Assembly (NCBI GenBank): GCA_017504065.1
Contig: JAFVRU010000125.1
Location: 1 to 5,723 of the forward strand
Direction: 5' to 3'
Source of the DNA: Clostridia bacterium
Lineage (GTDB): Bacteria; Bacillota; Clostridia; Christensenellales; Borkfalkiaceae
DNA length: 5,723 nucleotides
Translations under genes and position numbers: made by a program
The notes under the pieces: model-generated
Database searches by the model: none
Seen by the model: only the letters and a program-made list of their open reading frames with translations
What the model was told of the DNA's origin: nothing
In this document: positions 1 through 4,572 of the stretch, one piece after another
Position numbering within the stretch: position 1 is the stretch's first letter
Layout: each line of letters opens with the position of its first letter

Positions 1-509
1 TCCAGCATTGCAAGCCCGCCCGGCGTCGCAACGACAACTTGTTTGATTTTCGAATTTTCCGTCTTGCAGTCTACGAACTGCGTATAGAAAAACAATTCTA
101 CGCCGCTTTCTAATACCATTTCGTCCAGCACGACTTGCAGCGTTGCGGAATCGATCGGCGTCGTATTGCTGTGATATTTTCCGATATAGGAAGTATATCT
201 CGTTTTTCCCGCCATTTCATCGGGACTGATCGCCCCGTTTGCGCGAATCAATCTTTCCACGATTTCACGGAACAAGCCGCCAACGACGGGATACTCCCCT
301 TCCCGATTATAACAGGTCATAAACGGACCGACCAAACCCGAAGTCGCCATACCGCCAAGCATCGCCGTCTTTTCGACAAGCGCAACTTTCGCCCCGCCGC
401 GCGCCGCAGCGATCGCTGCGCACACGCCCGCAGGTCCGCCGCCGATGACGACGACGTCATACGAACCCAAACTTTCCAATTCCGTACTATACGTTACTTT
501 CTTTTCCAT
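1..509 (-). CDS. FAD-dependent oxidoreductase, N-terminal part (runs off left edge)
   Basis: The visible part is 169 residues starting at the ATG read from 509; the C-terminus lies outside the window. Residues 18-28 (DVVVIGGGPAG) form the beta-strand and GxGxxG-type loop that binds FAD, and the second strand ends in a ribose-binding acidic residue (VALVEK, E46). The following MLGGMATSGLVGPFM stretch (50-64) resembles the FAD-dependent oxidoreductase family of Pfam PF12831, whose members act on varied and often unknown substrates. A GGGAGAG ribosome binding site precedes the start. The start lies 12 bp after the stop of the dehydrogenase upstream, so the two are almost certainly cotranscribed. 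The short hydrophilic N-terminus shows no signal peptide, so a cytoplasmic location is expected. The FAD-binding fold is clear; the substrate is unknown because the catalytic part is missing. Confidence 0.85.
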   Translation of the reverse strand, partial: MEKKVTYSTELESLGSYDVVVIGGGPAGVCAAIAAARGGAKVALVEKTAMLGGMATSGLVGPFMTCYNREGEYPVVGGLFREIVERLIRANGAISPDEMAGKTRYTSYIGKYHSNTTPIDSATLQVVLDEMVLESGVELFFYTQFVDCKTENSKIKQVVVATPGGLAML

Positions 510-521
510 CACTCTCTCCCT

Positions 522-1529
522 TTACGAAATACGCACTACAACTTTGCCTTTTCTCGTAAACTGCTTAGTTTGCAATTCTTCGGGTAATTGCTCGATGGCA
601 ATTTCTTGGATAAACCCGTCTAAATCGATCGCTTTCTTCTCCAATAAATCGATTGCGGCAGGCGTCGTGCCGGGGTTGATGTAGCTCGTTTTGATCGTCA
701 ATTCTTTGGTGAACGCTTTATACATATCCACGGGAAGAATCGCCCCGTTGTCGGAAACCCCGAAGAGTACGACCGTCGCGCCGGGATCGGCTACTTCCAA
801 CGCAAGCTGCGCGGTGGAAATCAAGCCGACGCATTCCAATACCTTGTCTACGCATTCGATACCGTTTTCTTTGATGACTTTCGCAACGTCTTCCGTTTGC
901 GGATTGACAAACAAAGTCGCGCCCATCTTCAAAGCAGTTTCTCTCTTTTCTTCGATCGGTTCTACGACAATGATCTTCCCTGCGGAAGCTTTCGCGCATA
1001 ATTGCAACATCATCAACCCGATCGCGCCCATACCGATAATCACGACGACGTCGCCAAGTTTCATATCCAAAAGTTCGATACCGTGCAAACAGCAGGACAA
1101 AGGCTCGGTCAACGCCGCGTCTCTTAAACTCAAGCTGTCGGGAATATGGTAAACGTTTTCTTCAGGCGGGCAAATGTACTCCGCCATGCCTTTCACAACC
1201 CCGCGGGAATTTCTGCACAAATGCCGTTTGCCTTTATGACACCAATGGCATTTCCCACAGCTCCAATTCGGGTCAACCGTTACCCGATCGCCCACTTTGA
1301 AATTCGTAACGTCCTTGCCGATTTCCACAACGACGCCCGAAGCTTCATGCCCCAAGGGCACGGGATAGGTAACGGGTCTGCTACCGCTCTTACCTGCAAA
1401 TTTATGAAAATCCGTACCGCACAACCCGCAATACGCAACTGCAACTTTCACGCAGTTGTCGTGCATAGGCGGTTCAGGGAACTGTTCTACTCTAACGTCC
1501 TGTGGTCCACGTAATACTGCTGCTTTCAT
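522..1529 (-). CDS. Zinc-dependent medium-chain alcohol/polyol dehydrogenase
   Basis: This is a 335-residue cytoplasmic oxidoreductase of the MDR superfamily, in the sorbitol/threonine/butanediol dehydrogenase-like group. It is expected to oxidise a secondary alcohol or polyol with NAD+. Likely catalytic zinc ligands are C37 (in CGLCGTD), H61-E62 (in LGHEASG) and E142 (in TEPLSCCLHG). A structural zinc site is intact: C91, C94, C97 and C105. The Rossmann loop is GMGAIG (166-171), and E190 at the end of the second strand favours NAD over NADP. The reading frame stays open upstream to 1661, but the ATG at 1529 begins the typical MKAAVLRG family start and has AAGGAG about 10 bases before it. It also lies about 33 bases downstream of a good promoter. 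It is first in an operon with the FAD oxidoreductase. The fold is certain; the exact substrate cannot be fixed from sequence. Confidence 0.93.
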   Translation of the reverse strand: MKAAVLRGPQDVRVEQFPEPPMHDNCVKVAVAYCGLCGTDFHKFAGKSGSRPVTYPVPLGHEASGVVVEIGKDVTNFKVGDRVTVDPNWSCGKCHWCHKGKRHLCRNSRGVVKGMAEYICPPEENVYHIPDSLSLRDAALTEPLSCCLHGIELLDMKLGDVVVIIGMGAIGLMMLQLCAKASAGKIIVVEPIEEKRETALKMGATLFVNPQTEDVAKVIKENGIECVDKVLECVGLISTAQLALEVADPGATVVLFGVSDNGAILPVDMYKAFTKELTIKTSYINPGTTPAAIDLLEKKAIDLDGFIQEIAIEQLPEELQTKQFTRKGKVVVRIS

Positions 1530-1568
1530 AACTTCTATTCTCCTTGCGTTATATAATTTAACATATAT

Positions 1569-1597
1569 ATTATAACAAATACTCTCTGAAAACGCAA
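1569..1597 (-). promoter_or_regulatory. Sigma-A type promoter of the dehydrogenase/FAD oxidoreductase operon
   Basis: Read on the minus strand, TTGCGT (1592-1597) is followed by a 17-base spacer and a perfect TATAAT (1569-1574). Transcription would begin near 1562, leaving a leader of about 33 bases with the AAGGAG site. It lies between the dehydrogenase start and the plus-strand promoter at 1672, so the two transcription units diverge. No obvious operator is seen. Confidence 0.7.
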
Positions 1598-1671
1598 CTG
1601 AACGAACGGAGTTTTTTAACAAAATCCAACGCTTTTTGTCCTTCCCCCGATCGACATGCATAGAAAATCGC

Positions 1672-1700
1672 TTGACGGCTCTTTAAAAATATGGTAAACT
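1672..1700 (+). promoter_or_regulatory. Promoter for a putative noncoding RNA
   Basis: TTGACG (1672-1677), a 17-base spacer and TAAACT (1695-1700) form a reasonable sigma-A promoter with a near-consensus -35 and a 4-of-6 match at -10. The predicted start, about 7 bases after the -10 box, falls at G1707. That is the first base of the closing stem of the folded RNA described next, and this coincidence strengthens both calls. Confidence 0.6.
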
Positions 1701-1706
1701 GTATTC

Positions 1707-1846
1707 GTCACACAGCTGCATAACCACTTTCACACGAGTACGAGTTGCGAATTTGTACTTCGTCTTTTCTCTTGTGTGAAAAGCTGTGTGACAACAAGCG
1801 GAGTACATTTCGGGGTGTGCTTTGCTTGCAGGGCACACTTTTTTAT
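1707..1846 (+). ncRNA. Putative structured noncoding RNA of about 140 nt, family not recognised
   Basis: No protein gene fits here, but the sequence folds strongly. Helix P1 is 11 perfect base pairs, GTCACACAGCT (1707-1717) with AGCTGTGTGAC (1782-1792). P2 follows with no gap on the 3' side: TTTCACACGAG (1728-1738) pairs with CTTGTGTGAAA (1771-1781), including one G-U, and leaves a 10-base bulge on the 5' side. Inside P2 a small hairpin can form (1739-1743 with 1753-1757). As an alternative, 1754-1762 (TGTACTTCG) can pair over nine positions with 1799-1807 (CGGAGTACA), outside P1, which would make a pseudoknot. A terminator ends the unit. The RNA has its own promoter, and the next gene has another, so a stand-alone RNA seems likelier than a leader. 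A riboswitch of the transporter gene or a 6S-like RNA are alternatives; I saw no motif of T-box, c-di-GMP, ZTP, SRP or tmRNA families. Confidence 0.55.
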
Positions 1847-1849
1847 TTT
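1813..1849 (+). terminator. Intrinsic terminator of the putative noncoding RNA
   Basis: GTGTGC (1815-1820) pairs with GCACAC (1833-1838), and the stem can extend by G-U pairs at its base. A run of six T and then ATTTT follow directly (1839-1849). This is a standard Rho-independent terminator on the plus strand, about 130 nt after the predicted transcription start. Confidence 0.75.
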
Positions 1850-1877
1850 GGAAAAATACTGCTCCGTCAGTTGCTAC

Positions 1878-1923
1878 ACGACATAGAAGAACCGTGAAAA
1901 AAACTTCACGGTTCTTCTGTCGT
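1878..1923 (+). repeat. Long near-perfect hairpin, function unclear (possible terminator)
   Basis: AGAAGAACCGTGAA (1885-1898) and its exact complement TTCACGGTTCTTCT (1905-1918) enclose a six-base loop. Five more pairs, ACGAC (1878-1882) with GTCGT (1919-1923), extend the stem across a two-base AT bulge, giving 19 pairs. No T-run follows at once; the nearest T-rich stretch begins at 1931. It may be a second terminator insulating the transporter promoter from upstream transcription, or a mobile or processed hairpin element. The stem is certain; strand and role are not. Confidence 0.5.
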
Positions 1924-1987
1924 TATAAACGTTTTTCTTTATAGAAAAATTCTATGATAAATAAGTGAAAATTTTGTCGTTTATTAG

Positions 1988-2016
1988 TTGACTTTGTCGA
2001 AGCAAAGGTCTATAAT
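1988..2016 (+). promoter_or_regulatory. Strong sigma-A promoter of the OFA-type transporter gene
   Basis: TTGACT (1988-1993), a 17-base spacer and a perfect TATAAT (2011-2016) make this the best promoter in the window. Transcription should begin around 2023, only about 5 bases before the ATG at 2028. The DNA just upstream (1936-1986) is very AT-rich and holds imperfect inverted repeats: ATAGAA/TTCTAT at 1941-1955, and AATAA...TTATT flanking AAAATTTT at 1960-1985. These could be an UP element or an operator. Confidence 0.8.
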
Positions 2017-2027
2017 AGGTAAGGTTT

Positions 2028-3299
2028 ATGCCTAAATACATAGATAGGACGGAACGGATAGTGAAAGCTTTCAGTAACAAATGGACGCGCGCGGCAATCC
2101 CCGCGTTGTTATTACATTGCAGCATCGGTACGGTGTACTGTTGGTCGTATCTCGAAGACGCGATCAAAGAAATTTTTATCAGCTCGGGCACGGGCGTAGG
2201 CGCGCTCGGTTGGGCATTCTCGCTTGCCATCTTCTTCTTGGGCATGAGCGCGGCATTCCTTGGGAATTTCGTAGAAAAAGATATTCACAAGGCAAGCTTG
2301 CTTGCAAGCGTGTGCTTCGCGGTCGGAGTCGCAGGCTCGGGCTTGGCGGTAAAACTGCACAGCATGCCCCTGCTGTTGATTAGCTACGGCGTCGTTATGG
2401 GGATTGGACTCGGACTCGGATATTTGTCGCCCGTGAAAACGTTAATGCTTTGGTTCAAGGACAATAAGGGGTTAGCTACGGGACTTGCAGTTGCGGGCTT
2501 CGGCGCGGCAAAAATGGTGTTCGCGCCCATTATTACGGCTTTGATTGACGGAGTCGGCGTAGTGAATACGCTCTATATCCTTGCGGGAATTTGGTTCGTG
2601 ATGATGTTCGTCGGACATTTGCTTTTGAAAAAGCCCGAAGGTTGGGTAGAGCACCACGAAAAGCTCGATATCAAAGCGTTCTTCGCGCGGTTTGCGATTT
2701 TTAAAGATATTCGGTTTATCGGGATCTGGTTGGTATTCTATATCAATATTACCTGCGGGCTTGCGTTGATTTCACACGAAAAAGCTATTTATACCGTCGT
2801 AGGACTCGGTAGCTCCGCCGCGCTTTTGGGCACGATCACGGGCTTCTTTAACGCAACGGGACGGTTGGGTTATTCCACGATCGGCGACCACTTAAAGGAT
2901 CGGAACAGCGTCTATAAAATCATTTTGATCAGCGAATTGTTGATTACGGCGCTCGCCCTGTTTACGAACGCAATCGACAAGGAATACGTAGTCATTTGCG
3001 TTGCGCTACTCATTCTCGTCAACTTCGGTTACGGCGGCGGGTTCAGCAATTTGCCTACGCTCCTTTCCGACGTGTACGGCATGAAGAAAATTTCGTCCTT
3101 GCACGGAATCGCTTTGTCGGCGTGGGCGTTTGCGGGTTTGACGGGCAACCAAATCGCGGACTTGATCGTCAAGAAAACGGGAGATTTCCAAAACATCTTG
3201 ATTTTCACGTTGATCCTGTATGCTATCGCATTGTTCGTCGATTTCGTATTCATTCGTCATACGCACGAAAAAGCAACGGACGAGCACCCGCAAGCGTAA
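2028..3299 (+). CDS. MFS transporter, oxalate/formate antiporter (OFA) family
   Basis: This is a 423-residue integral membrane protein with about twelve hydrophobic segments, the usual size for a major facilitator transporter. OFA-family hallmarks are visible. The first helix has HCSIGTVYCWS (30-40). Then come GLGYLSPVKTLMLWFKDNKG (129-148) with GLAVAGFGAA (152-161), NITCGLALIS (240-249) after the central loop, and YGGGFSNLPTLLSDVYG (335-351) followed by LHGIALSAWAFAG (358-370). The central cytoplasmic loop (about 201-228) is charged, and the C-terminus ends in a short polar tail. Family members exchange or import small carboxylates such as oxalate, formate or pyruvate; the substrate here is not decidable. 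It appears monocistronic, with its own promoter and a shared downstream terminator. The ATG at 2028 has no properly spaced Shine-Dalgarno site. A GTG at 2061, with GGACGG about 9 bases upstream, is a serious alternative start that would shorten the protein by 11 residues without touching the first helix. Confidence 0.9.
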   Translation: MPKYIDRTERIVKAFSNKWTRAAIPALLLHCSIGTVYCWSYLEDAIKEIFISSGTGVGALGWAFSLAIFFLGMSAAFLGNFVEKDIHKASLLASVCFAVGVAGSGLAVKLHSMPLLLISYGVVMGIGLGLGYLSPVKTLMLWFKDNKGLATGLAVAGFGAAKMVFAPIITALIDGVGVVNTLYILAGIWFVMMFVGHLLLKKPEGWVEHHEKLDIKAFFARFAIFKDIRFIGIWLVFYINITCGLALISHEKAIYTVVGLGSSAALLGTITGFFNATGRLGYSTIGDHLKDRNSVYKIILISELLITALALFTNAIDKEYVVICVALLILVNFGYGGGFSNLPTLLSDVYGMKKISSLHGIALSAWAFAGLTGNQIADLIVKKTGDFQNILIFTLILYAIALFVDFVFIRHTHEKATDEHPQA

Positions 3300-3309
3300 A
3301 TGGCTTTAC

Positions 3310-3360
3310 GCGCAAGGCAATGCCTTGACAAGGCAATACCTTGACTGGGTCTTTCTATCT
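3310..3360. repeat. Short repeat unit, copy 1 (with an internal tandem duplication)
   Basis: Starting with GCGCAAGG, a 16-base imperfect palindrome CAAGGCAATGCCTTGA (3313-3328) is followed directly by a near-identical CAAGGCAATACCTTGA (3329-3344), then CTGGGTCTTTCTATCT (3345-3360). The same module, without the duplication, recurs at 3457-3491. Each half can fold into a small CAAGG/CCTTG hairpin. It starts 10 bases after the transporter stop codon and no reading frame in it looks coding. Confidence 0.7.
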
Positions 3361-3400
3361 CTCCCCGTCGCTAAGGTGTTACTTGGTTGTTTCCCTTATT

Positions 3401-3443
3401 GTCATACCGAACGTAGCCGCCCCTTTGTCATACTGACCAAGGG
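3401..3443. repeat. GTCATAC(C/T)GA repeat pair with an imperfect hairpin
   Basis: GTCATACCGA (3401-3410) and GTCATACTGA (3427-3436) are near-identical 10-base units, followed respectively by ACGTAGCC and, after a short insertion, GCGTAAGC. The second unit lies in an imperfect inverted repeat, CCCTT (3421-3425) with AAGGG (3439-3443). Sequences of the GTCATnCTGAgcg type are familiar as short dispersed intergenic repeats in many anaerobe genomes; assignment to such a family is inference. Confidence 0.5.
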
Positions 3444-3456
3444 AGCGTAAGCGACC

Positions 3457-3491
3457 GCGCAAGGCAATACCTTGACTAGGTCTTTCTATCT
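3457..3491. repeat. Short repeat unit, copy 2
   Basis: GCGCAAGGCAATACCTTGAC (3457-3476) followed by TAGGTCTTTCTATCT (3477-3491) repeats the module at 3310-3360. It differs by one base (TAGG for TGGG) in the right part and lacks the internal duplication. Together with copy 1 and the GTCATAC units it fills most of the intergenic gap between two convergent genes. No transposase, CRISPR spacing or coding frame accompanies it. Confidence 0.7.
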
Positions 3492-3530
3492 TTCTTAGGC
3501 GGAAAGATGATGCTTATTTTAAATCATTTT

Positions 3531-3562
3531 AAAAGGGCTTTCGCGATCGCGAAAGCCCTTTT
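3531..3562. terminator. Bidirectional intrinsic terminator (32-bp perfect palindrome)
   Basis: AAAAGGGCTTTCGCGA (3531-3546) is followed at once by its exact complement TCGCGAAAGCCCTTTT (3547-3562), a palindrome without a spacer. Stem formation places a T-run at the 3' end on either strand (TTTTGTATTTC on plus, TTTTAAAATGATTT on minus). It sits between the convergent transporter and lipoprotein genes, 10 bp past the lipoprotein stop codon, so it can end both transcripts. Confidence 0.85.
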
Positions 3563-3572
3563 GTATTTCTTC

Positions 3573-4046
3573 TTATTTACCCGAAACGTTCAAAACAGTT
3601 TCAAGCGCTCTACCGTCGCTTGACGTGATGACGAACACCGCGGATTCACCTTCTGCAACGGTAAACTCAATCGTACCGCCTAAGCCCGCTATCGCATACG
3701 TATCTCCGCCATAAGCAACCAAGAGTAGTTCATTAGTAAACGTCAACACGTATTCGCCCGCCTGTTCAAAACTTACATACAAATCTCCAAAGGGAATCGT
3801 TTCGATATTGTTATCCCCTAAGCTCAACTCTTGCGGATTGGCTTGCGTGCCGGGATTTGGCGCGGGGGGATTGGCAGGTTGTTGATGGCTCGACGACGAG
3901 CTACTATCACTCGACAAAGCCGCTACGCTGCTACTGTCAACTTGCGAAGAAGAATTATCTTTCTTTCCACAAGCGATACAAAATACTGCCAACACACTAC
4001 AACTCACGCCCAAAATAAGCGCTAAAAACATTTTTATTTTTTTCAT
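3573..4046 (-). CDS. Small Ser-rich putative lipoprotein, function unknown
   Basis: The product is 157 residues. The start at 4046 is chosen over the longer open frame (to 4157) because it begins a classic lipoprotein signal (MKKIKM, then a hydrophobic core) and has AGGAG about 7 bases upstream. The likely lipidated cysteine is C26, followed by GKKD; the lipobox reads C-I-A-C, with an unusual cysteine at -3. After it comes a low-complexity tether rich in Ser (31-53), then Pro/Asn/Gln (55-71). The C-terminal part (about 75-157) alternates hydrophobic and polar residues (GDLYVSFEQAGEYVLTFT, GGTIEFTVAEGESAVFVITS) as expected for a small beta-sandwich. I do not recognise the domain. Secretion and membrane anchoring on the outer face are likely; the ligand or role is unknown. 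It has its own promoter and converges on the transporter gene. Confidence 0.85.
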   Translation of the reverse strand: MKKIKMFLALILGVSCSVLAVFCIACGKKDNSSSQVDSSSVAALSSDSSSSSSHQQPANPPAPNPGTQANPQELSLGDNNIETIPFGDLYVSFEQAGEYVLTFTNELLLVAYGGDTYAIAGLGGTIEFTVAEGESAVFVITSSDGRALETVLNVSGK

Positions 4047-4079
4047 AAGTTTCTCCTGTTTAAACCCTATACCAAACGT

Positions 4080-4107
4080 AGTGTATCCTCTTCTTGTCTT
4101 TTGCCAA
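4080..4107 (-). promoter_or_regulatory. Probable promoter of the lipoprotein gene
   Basis: On the minus strand TTGGCA (4102-4107), a 16-base spacer and TACACT (4080-4085) make a moderate sigma-A promoter. Transcription would start near 4073, about 27 bases before the ATG, leaving room for the AGGAG site. No clear terminator is visible between the upstream [2Fe-2S] gene (stop at 4191) and this promoter, so read-through from the flavodiiron operon is also possible. Confidence 0.45.
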
Positions 4108-4190
4108 CGATTTATCGCTACCCTGTACCGCGCTTTGTATAATATATACTTTTGCAACTCAACGCGGACATGGTAGCTGCATTTAATCGT

Positions 4191-4385
4191 TTACGCCATC
4201 ATAATTTCGGAAATGACGTTCAATACTTTGTCGTGGCAACCGCCGCAACCCGTCGAACAATGCGTGATGCGTTGTACGTCTTGGAATACTTCCAAAACGT
4301 CTTCCATTTTGTTATGGTTTTCCAAAGCGCGTTCAATGTCCGTGTAGCTAACTTGTTTACAGTTACAAATGATGTAGTTTTCCAT
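4191..4385 (-). CDS. BFD-like [2Fe-2S]-binding protein
   Basis: This 64-residue cytoplasmic protein consists of a single bacterioferritin-associated-ferredoxin-type domain (Pfam PF04324). The family binds one [2Fe-2S] cluster through a C-x-C pair near the N-terminus and a C-x2-C pair near the C-terminus. Here these are C7 and C9 (IICNCKQVS) and C47 and C50 (STGCGGCHDKV), with an extra cysteine at C43. The central part (SYTDIERAL...MEDVLEVF) is predicted to be helical, as in the family. AAGGAG precedes the ATG. The gene follows rubredoxin after 12 bp, and the rubredoxin stop codon abuts its ribosome binding site, so the two are cotranscribed and probably translationally linked. Its partner is unknown: it could carry electrons within the flavodiiron system or serve iron handling. 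No bacterioferritin gene is in the window. Confidence 0.85.
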   Translation of the reverse strand: MENYIICNCKQVSYTDIERALENHNKMEDVLEVFQDVQRITHCSTGCGGCHDKVLNVISEIMMA

Positions 4386-4397
4386 AATTTTTTCTCC

Positions 4398-4556
4398 TTA
4401 TTCTTCTGTAAAATTTTCTTTCCCAACGCCGCAAAGCGCGCATTCGAAATCGTCGGGCAAATCGGCAAATTTCGTGCCTGCCGCAATCCCTTTTTCCGGC
4501 AATCCGACTTCTTCATCGTATTCCCAGCCGCATACGTTGCATACGAATTTACTCAT
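4398..4556 (-). CDS. Rubredoxin
   Basis: The 52-residue product MSKFVCNVCGWEYDEEVG...FECALCGVGKENFTEE is a typical small rubredoxin. Two C-x2-C-G knuckles, C6/C9 and C39/C42, hold one iron atom. YDEEVG, LPDDFECALCGVGKENF and the overall length match the family. The usual Pro after the third ligand and the Trp before it are replaced (FECALC), a variation I believe occurs in some anaerobe rubredoxins. AGGAG lies 7-8 bases before the ATG. It sits 16 bp after the flavodiiron gene and 12 bp before the BFD-like gene. In anaerobes rubredoxin passes electrons from an NAD(P)H-rubredoxin reductase to flavodiiron proteins, so the neighbourhood fits; no reductase gene is visible here. Confidence 0.93.
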   Translation of the reverse strand: MSKFVCNVCGWEYDEEVGLPEKGIAAGTKFADLPDDFECALCGVGKENFTEE

Positions 4557-4572
4557 AGCATTCTCTCCTTTT

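Noticed and set aside
135..1514. Open frames on the plus strand at 135-587, 445-684, 691-1152 and 1146-1514
   Set aside because: They lie opposite the FAD oxidoreductase and zinc dehydrogenase genes, have no recognisable domains or ribosome binding sites, and are explained as antisense shadows.
522..1661. Longer dehydrogenase starting at 1661
   Set aside because: The extra 44 residues are not family-like, span the promoter at 1569-1597 and have no ribosome binding site, whereas 1529 has all the expected signals.
1707..1846. Known riboswitch, T-box, SRP RNA, tmRNA or tRNA
   Set aside because: None of the conserved cores I can recall for these families is present, and no tRNA cloverleaf can be drawn; a 6S-like RNA remains possible but unsupported by a clear central bubble.
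1952..2360. Minus-strand frames over the transporter promoter and N-terminus (1952-2245, 2112-2360)
   Set aside because: They are opposite the strong promoter and the first helices of the OFA transporter and show no family features.
3220..3450. Plus-strand frame overlapping the transporter end and the repeats
   Set aside because: The product is low-complexity and composed of repeat sequence with no initiation signal.
3310..3491. CRISPR array
   Set aside because: The repeats are only 10-35 bases, irregularly spaced and partly directly tandem with no spacers of uniform length, and no cas gene is present.
4138..4143. TATAAT on the plus strand
   Set aside because: There is no acceptable -35 box 16-18 bases upstream and no plus-strand gene downstream; the segment is simply AT-rich.
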